29,427 bases of DNA from IMG/VR virus record IMGVR_UViG_3300042547_000185, positions 1 through 29,427 of that record; one strand, given 5' to 3'. Origin of the DNA: a virus. Positions 14,770-22,300 of the stretch are shown here, piece by piece. Position 1 is the first letter of the stretch, and every line of letters starts with the position of its first letter. Position numbers and translations under genes: made by a program. The notes below the pieces were generated by a model that was given only the letters and a program-made list of their open reading frames with translations, was not told the origin of the DNA and did not search any database.

Positions 14770-14984
14770 TAGCAGTAAGCCTCAACAAGATGTTCAAGGG
14801 AATCAATCATAAGTTCCTCTTCATCGGTAAGCCAATACCGATTAAAGGTACGCTGGTCAAACTCATTCAACATTTCAATAGCCTTGTCCCGCTTCTCTGA
14901 ATCATCAATCCAAAGAAAGAACTTATCATGCACCTCACTAATGAAGGAGACATCATCACTAACAAAGAAGGTACTAGGTTTCAC
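14769..14984 (-). CDS. Hypothetical protein, 71 aa, GTG start
   Basis: The start codon is GTG at 14984, overlapping the previous TGA by four bases (GTGA), so translational coupling is likely. The product begins MKPSTFFVSDDVSFISEVHD and is acidic and helical (EMLNEFDQRTFNRYW). It resembles its neighbours in charge but no family is recognised. Confidence 0.7.
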   Translation of the reverse strand: MKPSTFFVSDDVSFISEVHDKFFLWIDDSEKRDKAIEMLNEFDQRTFNRYWLTDEEELMIDSLEHLVEAYC

Positions 14985-15211
14985 TTTGATTCTCTCTTGA
15001 TAAAGAGTTTCTCTTCCGTTGCAATGATAGGCGACAACTTATTCAACTCATACTCCATGTAATCAGGGAGATCCTCAATGGGATTACCATGATCCACCAA
15101 AGTAAAGTAGCCCATGAGACTACGATCTTCAATCATCTCTTGCAGCACATCATAAAGTAACTGCTGCTGACTATCATCCTCAACCTCAATCAGCATAATC
15201 AATCTCTTCAT
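14981..15211 (-). CDS. Hypothetical protein, 76 aa
   Basis: ATG 15211 follows AAGGAGAG and was preferred to an upstream in-frame start that lies deep inside the previous gene. The protein begins MKRLIMLIEVEDDSQQQLLY, looks alpha/beta and has an acidic middle (GNPIEDLPDYMEYEL). The first strand LIMLIEVE is followed by a helix, as in small ferredoxin-like folds. Function unknown. Confidence 0.75.
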   Translation of the reverse strand: MKRLIMLIEVEDDSQQQLLYDVLQEMIEDRSLMGYFTLVDHGNPIEDLPDYMEYELNKLSPIIATEEKLFIKRESK

Positions 15212-15446
15212 TAGGCTCTCCTTCATAGGGGGTTGTGGCATTGTAGCCGTTGTCAAGACAATGATTCTCTAGATAAGACTTGAGTGTACCAATGGGAATG
15301 AAATCATCAGGCTCAACACATTCAATAAATAGGTTATCAAAGATCCATTCATCATCTTCAATAATCCATACAATACTATACTCAACCTTAATCAAACCAT
15401 AGTCTTCATGGTTAAACTCTAGATAGTGTTTGTTTGTTCGCTTCAT
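15186..15446 (-). CDS. Hypothetical protein, 86 aa
   Basis: ATG 15446 with AAGGTG upstream sits about 25 bases after the proposed start point of candidate promoter C. The protein is beta-rich and acidic (LIKVEYSIVWIIEDDEWIFD), with an acidic, Pro-containing tail. It overlaps the next gene by 26 bases. No family is recognised. Confidence 0.78.
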   Translation of the reverse strand: MKRTNKHYLEFNHEDYGLIKVEYSIVWIIEDDEWIFDNLFIECVEPDDFIPIGTLKSYLENHCLDNGYNATTPYEGEPNEEIDYAD

Positions 15447-15456
15447 AGGGTTCACC

Positions 15457-15576
15457 TTACTGATCTGTATCAGTAGCCCCAACCATTCGGCAGAGGGTAG
15501 TTAGTGCAAGTGCGGGAGTTTCAAACGCTCCGATAGTCAGCCAATATGGTGCATCAGGAGTTATTACTTGAACCAT
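15457..15576 (-). CDS. Possible 39-aa protein
   Basis: The segment from ATG 15576 reads MVQVITPDAPYWLTIGAFET and ends CRMVGATDTDQ, which looks like a natural alpha/beta peptide and fills an otherwise empty gap. Its Shine-Dalgarno is poor, and the frame stays open upstream through the preceding gene, so the start is uncertain. The last ten codons coincide with candidate promoter C. Confidence 0.45.
   Translation of the reverse strand: MVQVITPDAPYWLTIGAFETPALALTTLCRMVGATDTDQ
15468..15486 (-). promoter_or_regulatory. Candidate phage RNA polymerase promoter, copy C
   Basis: The minus strand reads ATGGTTGGGGCTACTGATA, identical to copy A except for two bases in the middle. It lies within the 3' end of the possible 39-aa gene and about 22 bases before the ATG of the 86-aa gene. 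The first transcribed G would be near 15471. Because it may be coding, the match could be chance, but 17 of 19 is high. Confidence 0.4.
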
Positions 15577-15748
15577 GTAGATCAGACTGTCGTTCAGAAA
15601 GGTTGGCATAATTTGGATTTGTATACCACGCTCCATATACATGGGCATCCATGTTGTCTCTAAATCCGGTGATAGATTGGCCGTTGACATAGACCATAAA
15701 CCAGATGCCGTCATAGTCATGCTCCTTCTTAACGATAAACTTAGTCAT
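15554..15748 (-). CDS. Hypothetical protein, 64 aa
   Basis: ATG 15748 has AGGAAG upstream and starts 8 bases before the end of the preceding gene. The product begins MTKFIVKKEHDYDGIWFMVY and has NGQSITGFRD followed by an aromatic, Asn-rich tail. The first 35 residues look like three beta strands. Function unknown; the style matches other small early proteins. Confidence 0.75.
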   Translation of the reverse strand: MTKFIVKKEHDYDGIWFMVYVNGQSITGFRDNMDAHVYGAWYTNPNYANLSERQSDLHGSSNNS

Positions 15749-15881
15749 CGAATGCTTCCTCAATAGTCCAGTTGTCACCGATACGCTTTAGGTTAAGCAT
15801 AAGTTCATCAATAACATCATCAGCAAAAGCTGAACTAGAGTTACCAACCTCGGGATAATCAAAGACAACGACAACTTTCAT
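15741..15881 (-). CDS. Small acidic protein, 46 aa
   Basis: This gene is shorter than usual cut-offs. It begins MKVVVVFDYPEVGNSSSAFA, a strong beta strand then a loop, and ends in an acidic helix (DNWTIEEAFDD). The ATG overlaps the previous stop as TAATG and the stop lies 5 bases inside the next gene, so it fits the tight spacing of the operon exactly. Unknown function. Confidence 0.72.
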   Translation of the reverse strand: MKVVVVFDYPEVGNSSSAFADDVIDELMLNLKRIGDNWTIEEAFDD

Positions 15882-16072
15882 TAGATATCTCCATCCTCAA
15901 TAAAGGGAATCTCATCATCCTCATCATCCTCATAGTCCTCTACATGGTATGCATCGGGACATGAATCATAAAGACGGGGATCATGCTCACCCTCATAGGA
16001 ATCATACTCAAACCTCTGCTCATAGATCTCATCAGGATCAGGGTAATACTCACGCTCACATGAAGATGACAT
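15881..16072 (-). CDS. Extremely acidic Tyr-rich protein, 63 aa
   Basis: Of 63 residues, 25 are Asp or Glu and 3 are Arg; there is no Lys, and eight Tyr. A run at 45-54 reads EDYEDDEDDE. GGAGG lies seven bases before ATG 16072, one of the best ribosome sites here, suggesting high expression. The start overlaps the preceding gene by 17 bases. The composition fits a DNA mimic or charged inhibitor of a host DNA-binding enzyme. Low complexity makes family assignment impossible. Confidence 0.8.
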   Translation of the reverse strand: MSSSCEREYYPDPDEIYEQRFEYDSYEGEHDPRLYDSCPDAYHVEDYEDDEDDEIPFIEDGDI

Positions 16073-16382
16073 CGTTAACCTCCTCAATGGTATACATGAC
16101 AGTCTCTTGGTGTAACGAATCCTTGATAAGACTAATGTAGAATGCAATCATTCCTTCAATAGTCTTAGCATCGGTGATGGTATAGATAGCCCACACCTTA
16201 TCACGCATGACAATACCACGGTCATTCATCCAGTATCCATTCACATCAACGATACTACAACCATTAAAGTTACGGGTCATAGCACCAATGATTTCCTTGC
16301 GAATGTTATCTGCAATGTGATACGATCCGGGCGTATCATCGTTGTCATGCTTCGGTAAATAGATAGTGTGCTTGTACTTCAT
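16056..16382 (-). CDS. Hypothetical protein, 108 aa
   Basis: The protein starts MKYKHTIYLPKHDNDDTPGS and contains IVDVNGYWMNDRGIVMRDKVWAIYTITD in two pieces, followed by a hydrophobic helix (TIEGMIAFYISLI). It looks like a compact alpha/beta protein. The ATG overlaps the prior stop as TAATG. I recognise no family; several phages carry similar small early proteins of unknown role. Confidence 0.78.
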   Translation of the reverse strand: MKYKHTIYLPKHDNDDTPGSYHIADNIRKEIIGAMTRNFNGCSIVDVNGYWMNDRGIVMRDKVWAIYTITDAKTIEGMIAFYISLIKDSLHQETVMYTIEEVNDVIFM

Positions 16383-16615
16383 TAGTATACCTCCGAAGAT
16401 TGTTCAACACTAGACCTAGACCAACGCTCTCCACAACAATCGCAATCATAGTTTGTAGTAAACCAAGGCTGCTTAGTGAGTGCATCCCAAGCATCGTCTT
16501 CATTACGGGCAGTAACAGTAAACTCAACAGGCCCAATGAAATACCCAAAGCTATTGTTCTGTCGGAATGTCCAGTTATAGTACGAAAGTTTCGACCAGTA
16601 ATCAGTATCCTTCAT
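16382..16615 (-). CDS. Hypothetical protein with CDCC motif, 77 aa
   Basis: ATG 16615 was chosen because AAAGGA precedes it; an upstream alternative start lacks a site. The protein begins MKDTDYWSKLSYYNWTFRQN, has a beta-type core (GYFIGPVEFTVTARNEDDAW) and then YDCDCCGERW. Three close cysteines could contribute to a metal site. The central part resembles a small domain with a strand, the Asp-Asp-Ala-Trp turn and a helix. Function unknown. Confidence 0.75.
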   Translation of the reverse strand: MKDTDYWSKLSYYNWTFRQNNSFGYFIGPVEFTVTARNEDDAWDALTKQPWFTTNYDCDCCGERWSRSSVEQSSEVY

Positions 16616-16629
16616 GTCGATTTCCTTTC

Positions 16630-16869
16630 TTAGGAATACCACCTACGCGAAGCCTCACCCATCACATCGTTATAGTAGTTAAGGTTCTGCTCAGTAAGGA
16701 TATCATCCTCGTCTGTATCTTCAGGCTCAAGTGTAAACTCCAAGCACTCAACCAAAACATTAGAGCCGGGATTCTTCATCGCATACTCAACGGCACTACG
16801 ATTGGCCTCATACTTAGTGTCAAACCATGCCACACTATTACCGTTCACGACCACATGATACTCAAACAT
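16630..16869 (-). CDS. Hypothetical protein, 79 aa
   Basis: Begins MFEYHVVVNGNSVAWFDTKY, followed by a helix (EANRSAVEYAM) and an acidic second half. The strand-turn-helix start is similar in plan to the 77-aa and 54-aa neighbours, so the three may be diverged copies. The start overlaps the preceding stop as TAATG. Confidence 0.78.
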   Translation of the reverse strand: MFEYHVVVNGNSVAWFDTKYEANRSAVEYAMKNPGSNVLVECLEFTLEPEDTDEDDILTEQNLNYYNDVMGEASRRWYS

Positions 16870-17033
16870 TACTTGTTCTCCTTGTCAGAAGCACCAAAGA
16901 TGATACCAAGGATAGTGCTATCACGATAGAACAAAGAGATAGCCCGCTTAGCCTCGGTATCGTTATACGAATACACAAGATGGTTATACATTTCGTCGTT
17001 AGCCAACACAACAGTCACATCAAAGGGCTGCAT
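16869..17033 (-). CDS. Small hypothetical protein, 54 aa
   Basis: The frame starts MQPFDVTVVLANDEMYNHLV, contains the helix TEAKRAISLFYRD and ends with a hydrophobic strand then ASDKENK. It overlaps both neighbours by one base (TAATG on each side) and is therefore almost certainly translated. Its strand-helix plan resembles the 79-aa product that follows. Unknown function. Confidence 0.75.
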   Translation of the reverse strand: MQPFDVTVVLANDEMYNHLVYSYNDTEAKRAISLFYRDSTILGIIFGASDKENK

Positions 17034-17119
17034 TACTTGATCTCCTTATTCTCTTGGACGGAAACAACGAGAGCATACAGAAACAGAACACCAATCACCC
17101 CACCAATCAGCTCAAACAT
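17033..17119 (-). CDS. 28-aa membrane micropeptide
   Basis: The peptide starts MFELIGGVIGVLFLYALVVS and ends in a short charged tail. Nearly the whole peptide is one membrane span. CGGAGGAAC lies upstream at good spacing, and the stop overlaps the next ATG as TAATG, both of which support translation. It may act on a host membrane protein or on membrane potential; nothing more can be said. Confidence 0.65.
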   Translation of the reverse strand: MFELIGGVIGVLFLYALVVSVQENKEIK

Positions 17120-17133
17120 TAGAGTTCCTCCGA

Positions 17134-17415
17134 TTAGATGTTGATGTTAGTCCACTTGATATTCGCCTGCTCATTCCTCAGACGAATAATCTCACGCTCC
17201 AACTCACCAATCCTATCCTCGTAAGCACGGATAAGACTAGCATCCGTATGACACAACTTCTCATAGTTCCCCGCAACAACAGAAAGTCTAGTGAGAATCC
17301 CAAGCATATTCTCATAGTTATGCTTGGCCGTGTCATTGGTAAGGCTGTCAAACGAAACCTTGGAAAGAGTTTCGGACATAGCCTTAGCCTTAACAATCGT
17401 GGTGCTATTGTACAT
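17134..17415 (-). CDS. Helical, coiled-coil hypothetical protein, 93 aa
   Basis: The C-terminal half has a strong heptad-like helix (RAYEDRIGELEREIIRLRNE, about 64-83). The N-terminal half is also helical, with hydrophobic residues spaced for packing. The ATG at 17415 follows GGAAGGATAAGC; a small CCGGC/GCCGG hairpin (17428-17440) sits directly in front of that ribosome site. Coiled-coil dimerisation is likely; function unknown. Confidence 0.78.
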   Translation of the reverse strand: MYNSTTIVKAKAMSETLSKVSFDSLTNDTAKHNYENMLGILTRLSVVAGNYEKLCHTDASLIRAYEDRIGELEREIIRLRNEQANIKWTNINI

Positions 17416-17465
17416 TGCTTATCCTTCCCGGCATAGCCGGATGAGAGAAAGAAATCAGACGGAAA

Positions 17466-17495
17466 GGTATACCATAGGTTTCCCTACGGTATACC
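17466..17495 (-). repeat. 13-base-pair hairpin with GAAA loop between early genes
   Basis: On the minus strand GGTATACCGTAGG pairs with CCTATGGTATACC around a GAAA tetraloop, with a single G-T position. Three T residues follow. It lies 8 bases after the 103-aa gene stop. T7 early mRNA is cut by RNase III at intergenic hairpins; this could be such a site or a weak terminator. Confidence 0.75.
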
Positions 17496-17503
17496 GTGAT
17501 GGC

Positions 17504-17815
17504 TTAGATTGAAGCCGCAATCAACGCAACGCTATTGTCGGGAACCTTAGTTTCGCTAATGATCGTCCGATCAAAGCGAACCGGGATCGGATCGTTCGCG
17601 GGATTCTTCGCCACATAGATCGACGGACGATCCTTGCATTCCCGCTCCGCATAGCGGATACCGTACTTGGCGCGGAGGGCATTCATGCAGGCCGCATAGG
17701 GCGCACCGGAAACCTTCATCAGATAGTCGGCTGCGATAGCCGCATCAGCAAGGGTTCCCGTGGTACGGGCGCGCTTCACATAGTCCGTGAGGACCGTCAC
17801 TTGGAAACTTTGCAT
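17504..17815 (-). CDS. G+C-rich early hypothetical protein, 103 aa
   Basis: The protein begins MQSFQVTVLTDYVKRARTTG, with a helical Ala-rich middle (LADAAIAADYLMKVSGAPYAACMNALRAKYG in overlapping helices) and a Pro-containing basic centre (RPSIYVAKNPANDP). GGAG precedes the ATG. Its codons are much richer in G and C at the third position than those of genes farther downstream. Hairpins flank it on both sides. Unknown function; likely among the first proteins made. Confidence 0.8.
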   Translation of the reverse strand: MQSFQVTVLTDYVKRARTTGTLADAAIAADYLMKVSGAPYAACMNALRAKYGIRYAERECKDRPSIYVAKNPANDPIPVRFDRTIISETKVPDNSVALIAASI

Positions 17816-17845
17816 GGCTTTCTCCGGGTTAGGTGCGAACGGATA

Positions 17846-17883
17846 GACGCTAGGATACCCCCCGTGAGGGATACCCTAGCGTC
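17846..17883 (-). repeat. 16-base-pair hairpin between the first two early genes
   Basis: GACGCTAGG pairs with CCTAGCGTC (9 perfect pairs), continued inward by GTATCCC with GGGGTAT (two G-T positions), around a TCACGG loop. It fills the gap between the 147-aa and 103-aa genes. No T-run follows, so RNase III processing or mRNA stabilisation fits better than termination. Confidence 0.8.
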
Positions 17884-17909
17884 TACCCCTTGCGGGATAG
17901 ACGGATAGG

Positions 17910-18353
17910 TTAGATCTCCAGAGTGGCGAGGATAGCCGCCGGGATATCCTGCCGCCGCTTAGCGGGAGCGGAAACCGTGCGCTCAAAGTTGAGCGTAGGG
18001 AAAGTCTCGCGGAGATACGCGGTGGCGTATTCCATGTACTGTGCAGCGGCAGGCGTAGCCTCAATACCCTTCGACTCATTACCACGCCAGCGGAAACCGT
18101 ACTCAATAACTCGACCTTCATCATCCTTGATATCTTCCATCATAATGTTATCCTTCCCGCAAAGGATGCTAGTCATCGGATAGCCGCCGTACTTATTGGT
18201 GCAACCGACAACCTTATACACGGCAGCGTGATCCATGATCGACGCAAAGTTACGGGCGTCCACCTTGCCCGTATCCGTCAACTTCAGATTGTCGTTGAAC
18301 GCGGCGGCAAAGTTGCAAGCGACAGCGACGCGGCGGAAAGTAGCGTAGTCCAT
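17910..18353 (-). CDS. First early gene: G+C-rich hypothetical protein, 147 aa
   Basis: This is the first gene after the long noncoding block. It starts MDYATFRRVAVACNFAAAFN, and the middle holds YKVVGCTNKYGGYPMTSILC and EYGFRWRGNESKG. The C-terminal part has an Ala/Tyr-rich helix and a basic stretch (APAKRRQD). AAAGG lies before the ATG. Base composition is strikingly G+C-rich. No family is recognised. Position suggests a role in the first minutes of infection, like the T7 gene 0.3 region, but homology to it is not seen. Confidence 0.82.
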   Translation of the reverse strand: MDYATFRRVAVACNFAAAFNDNLKLTDTGKVDARNFASIMDHAAVYKVVGCTNKYGGYPMTSILCGKDNIMMEDIKDDEGRVIEYGFRWRGNESKGIEATPAAAQYMEYATAYLRETFPTLNFERTVSAPAKRRQDIPAAILATLEI

Positions 18354-19093
18354 TGTAACCTTTGGTAAACTTGCGAATCCGATAGCCTACGCGGCTAGCG
18401 GCTAGGCGCACATTCGCGGGAATGTACCCTAGCCGATACCCTACGATCCAAAGTGACGCGCCTTACTCCGGTTGCAGAGGCTAGGGCGGAAAGGTTAGAA
18501 AGAAGGCAGGGTATCGGACGAAGTTTAGAATCAGCGGCGTTTACTCACCTACTCGCATTGTAGGTAGCCGTGTGGCGCGGTTATTGCAAACCCGCGTCCA
18601 CCCAAACCCGTGCGGCGCATCGGGTCGATCCTTACTTTCGCTATCCGTTCCTGCGCCACTAGCAAGGTACTGCGCGAGGACCAAACTTCCGGGCCGGATA
18701 GTTCCCGTAGGGAACCTGCCCCAATCAGACCGGGGGCAGAACGCGGTTAGAATGTCAAAGACTCCGACATTCGGGGGGGTTCCCGGCGGAGAAACTTGCA
18801 GCCTCGGCCACTAGGGTCCGATAACGCCCTCCCCCCGGCCATAGGTTATCGGCGGGGGTCGCGTAGGGGGGCACGGGGGGAACCTAAGACCCCCTTTTGG
18901 GGGGATACCCCTTTGCTAATTTCTGACCCCTAAGTCGATTTCTTAAAACACTTACAAGAATCCCAAAAGGCTTACCGGGGAGGCCCACAGCTTTAAACCG
19001 CTTATAGGGGGATTTTGGGTTGGGATGGTCCTTGGTCCCCTTCGGTCTAACCGGAGCTGTCTCCGGGCATCGTAGGCGAAATAAACAAGGGTT

Positions 19094-19114
19094 AAAACCG
19101 GGGGGAAACCCCGG
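19094..19114 (-). terminator. Hairpin followed by four T, possible late terminator
   Basis: On the minus strand CCGGGG, loop TTTCC, CCCCGG is followed by TTTT. Six G-C pairs make a stable stem. It lies about 190 bases after the giant gene stop and could end late transcription. The short T-run keeps confidence moderate. Confidence 0.55.
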
Positions 19115-19177
19115 AGTGCGGTGATCGACAAGGGATCACCTTTGTTGTTATTATTGTTGTATTAATAACTAAAGAAT

Positions 19178-19207
19178 CCCCTAGGTTCCACTTAAGGAAC
19201 CTAGGGG
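19178..19207 (-). repeat. Perfect 12-base-pair inverted repeat
   Basis: CCCCTAGGTTCC pairs perfectly with GGAACCTAGGGG around a six-base loop. On the minus strand it is followed by ATTCTTTAG, a poor T-run, so it may be a weak terminator, an RNA-processing site or a protein-binding site. The word CCTAGGGG recurs at 19262 and inside the last codons of the giant gene. Confidence 0.75.
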
Positions 19208-19284
19208 TGTATAGGTTAGCAAAGACAATACAAAACCTAAATTCAAACTATAGGGGATATCCTAGGGGTTAACCTATGGTATAT

Positions 19285-19303
19285 CTTCCATAGCCCCAAC
19301 TAT
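19285..19303 (-). promoter_or_regulatory. Candidate phage RNA polymerase promoter, copy B
   Basis: The minus strand reads ATAGTTGGGGCTATGGAAG, 15 of 19 positions identical to copy A, and begins within the stop codon of the giant gene. Its end CTATGGAAG resembles the CTATAGAAG of the SP6 promoter. It points into the noncoding block and early genes. A CTATGG/CCATAG hairpin overlaps it. Confidence 0.45.
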
Positions 19304-22300
19304 TGGGAATCACTAAGGAGTTCCCCTAGGATACCAGATACTCCTTTGGCACTGGTCGAATCCATAGGTGGTGGGGTTTTGATTTGTTGTTGTCTAGCTT
19401 GTTCATATCTCTGTCTTTCAAGAGCAAGGTTTCTAGGCTGAGGTGTGACTGTCATCCCTGTGGGTGCAGCCTTAGCCATCTGTCGTTGAGCCTTGGCATA
19501 TGGATATGGATCTCGCTGAATCATATCTAGGTATTTCTGTACAGCACCCTTTTGATCCAACGCTCCAAGATCCTCAAGCATTCTTACAGGAACAGCAACG
19601 GGACTACGGTTAAACAGAGAATTGTATGGAACAATATCACCCAGACCTTTGACCATCTTAGTTCCATCCATGTCTCCAGAGGTGAATTGACCAGCAATTT
19701 CTGCAGTACCCGTAATTATATCCTTGGTAGCTGAGCCAGCAGCATTGACACCAATGGAGCTTAGTGGGCTACCGTAGTAACGCCAAGAGCCACCGGACAA
19801 TGCACTGAGGCCACCAAGGAAGGCTTCCAGTGCGGCATTGGCTGATCCCATGATAGGAGCAGCCTTGGCTACACGGATGGCAAAGTTAGCAGGATCGTTG
19901 GTGAATTCATCAACAATATCCTCATGCTCTCTACCACCTACCCATTCTCTGAATAATCCAACAAGGGTGTCGATTACACCAAAGAATACAATAGAGCCAG
20001 CCAAGTAATTGAGTGTACTCTTTCCTGCATAGTTTAGGATTACGCTATCCTGATAACCTCTGATCCAAGAAGTCAAGGCATACCATAGTCTGCCAAAGCT
20101 TGTCTTGGAATCAATGCTGGTAATTCTACCAAGCCCTGTGGGTTCAGGAGATGATGTCTTAACAACAAGATCATCAAGCATAAAGCTATAGGAACTGAGA
20201 ACTTCTTCAAGTACTCGGTTGTCAATACCAGCAACAGGATTCTTTCTGTGCATCCAATAGGTATTAACCATTTTGTTAATATTGACTCGGCCACTAGAAT
20301 CCACACCAGACTTGCTGATGAGGTATTCAAGGTGTCTGATTTTTTCCTTGGTGTTTAAACCATAGCGGAAGAATATCATAGCCTCTAGTGGTTCAAAACC
20401 AAAACCAGCTTTTCTGGCTTCAGCAACAAATCTCTTGGATAGCAATCTCTCTGCTGCAGGGTCTGTTTCAGAAGCTTTGAGAAGATCATCCATTAACTTC
20501 TTCATATCTGGTCGTTCCATAACTTCCAGTAACTTCTGAATGCGCTGCTTCTTAATGTGCTTCCAGATACGGCGTTGCCATCTGGTTGCTGCCATGTTCC
20601 TTACAAAGTTAGTTACAGCCTGTAGAGAACCTAATGACTCAGCAACTCTAGCTCCTGTTTCAAGCGCACGAACACCACGGTCTACAGTTCCTAAAGGTTT
20701 AGAGGAATCAATAAACTTTGTTCGTAGCTTGCTATCTAACTCAAAAGCGCCGAATGCGGTTTCGCCTAAGAAGCGATCTCCCATTTCAGACTTAAAGTTA
20801 TCTAGAACAAAAGGCAAGTCACCAATGTCTTCTTCAAGTAGGGCTGACTTCTTTGCACGAATATCACCTAACACAAATCGAATACTGTCAATTAGATTGG
20901 CAGGAAGTTCGATTGGATTGGACTTTGAAAGCTCCATTGCAACTTCGGTAATGGTAGACATAATGTAACCGGGAGCAACCTTCATCTTCATAAGAGCTAA
21001 ACCAGCACGGGCTGAATATAGTTCCTTATTAGGAATGGTTGGAGAAGTGTCTGCATTGAGTGCATACTCTTCCTTAAGTCGGTTAATCCCTAGGGTTACA
21101 TCTTGTATTCTTGCATTCACTACGGCATCAGACCAACCATTTTGCTTAGCAAGATCTCTTAGATCTTGAATGGTAGTGGCATGTGCCCATTCAAATACCT
21201 GTGTAATCTTAATACCCTTAGAGCCTAAAAGTCTATCTAGCTCTCTCTGGAACAGAAGCTCAAACATCCGCCCTGTCAAGAAATAGTGATAAGCTTCGGC
21301 AATGTTAGTACGCATTACATCTGTAATATCAGGTGAAGCTAAGACTTCATCAGGAATCAAGCCGGGAACGGCAAGAGCTGTTTGTTCATCAGCACCAGTA
21401 CGCATTATAGGTCTATCTATATTGGTACTGTTTTTTGAATTGAACTCTGAGTACTTACCACTCTTTGTCTTGAAGTCAAGCATTTCTTCCATCTCAGCTT
21501 TGATGAGATTCTGATTCTTGAGATATTCCTTCCAGCGTGGATGATACAATCCAGTGTTACCTTGGATTGCTTCACGATAGCGAATAAGATCACTATCAGA
21601 TAAATCATCTACTAACTTTGGAATCCTATAAACATTGAGTACTCCATTCTCTTTGAGAACAAAGTATTCGTTTGGCAGTCCCTTGTTAGCAAGCATTGTA
21701 AGAATATTCTTTGGATCAGTACCAATAGGATAAGTAATTCCTGTGCGTAGTTTATCCAAAGTTTCTTTGCTAAAGGTATTGATCCCAAGTCCAGAACGGA
21801 TTTCCCGATCACCAGCAAATAGATCTGTACCTCTGATTTGTGCGTTAGGCTTTACATCAAGCCAACCAAGAACAATTAGAGTATTGATATCTAATGTCTT
21901 TTCGTTTAGCTTCCTGTTTGTTCTAGCAGTAACTAAAGCATTTACTAAAGCTTCTCGTTGAGTAGGGCTAAGTCTAGAAATCATTTCGTGATCTAGCTGG
22001 ACAGTTGCCCATCTATCAGCATCAACAGGATTGCCGTAGCTATCTACGGTTCTTACTAATCCAGTCTCTGCTTCTAGATCTAGGAAAGTCCTATTAGCTT
22101 CTCTCACAACCTTTAGCAACTCATTGGAGTTAGCAACTAAAGTTCTAACAACAGTAGGATCAGTAATACCAACAGCACGAATATCAGCATCAGTAAGCTG
22201 AGAACCCTCTACTTGCTTTCGATAGATAGCAAGCATAAGACTCTTTCGCTGATCTACATTATCTTGCAAGTAAGAGTTAATTCGCATCTGATACTTAGCA

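Larger units (their letters stand above)
18354..19299. other. G+C-rich noncoding block packed with inverted repeats; candidate genome-end or leader region
   Basis: No minus-strand gene with a ribosome site was found over about 950 bases. Perfect inverted repeats occur at 18410-18425 (6 pairs), 18701-18715 (6), 18750-18772 (7), 18818-18852 (8), 18890-18903 (5), 19051-19066 (6), 19120-19140 (7) and 19178-19207 (12). CCGATACCC at 18433-18441 also matches GGGTATCGG at 18509-18517. Runs of up to seven G or C are frequent. An A+T-rich TTG/TTA tract lies at 19141-19175. The block separates late from early genes, where T7-type genomes have terminal repeats and host promoters. No clear sigma-70 promoter could be identified. 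Confidence 0.6.

Noticed and set aside
18572-18814. 80-codon plus-strand frame in the noncoding block
   Set aside because: It opens with a non-ATG start without Shine-Dalgarno, is on the wrong strand for this phage, and reads through several hairpins with Pro/Arg/Gly-rich shadow composition.
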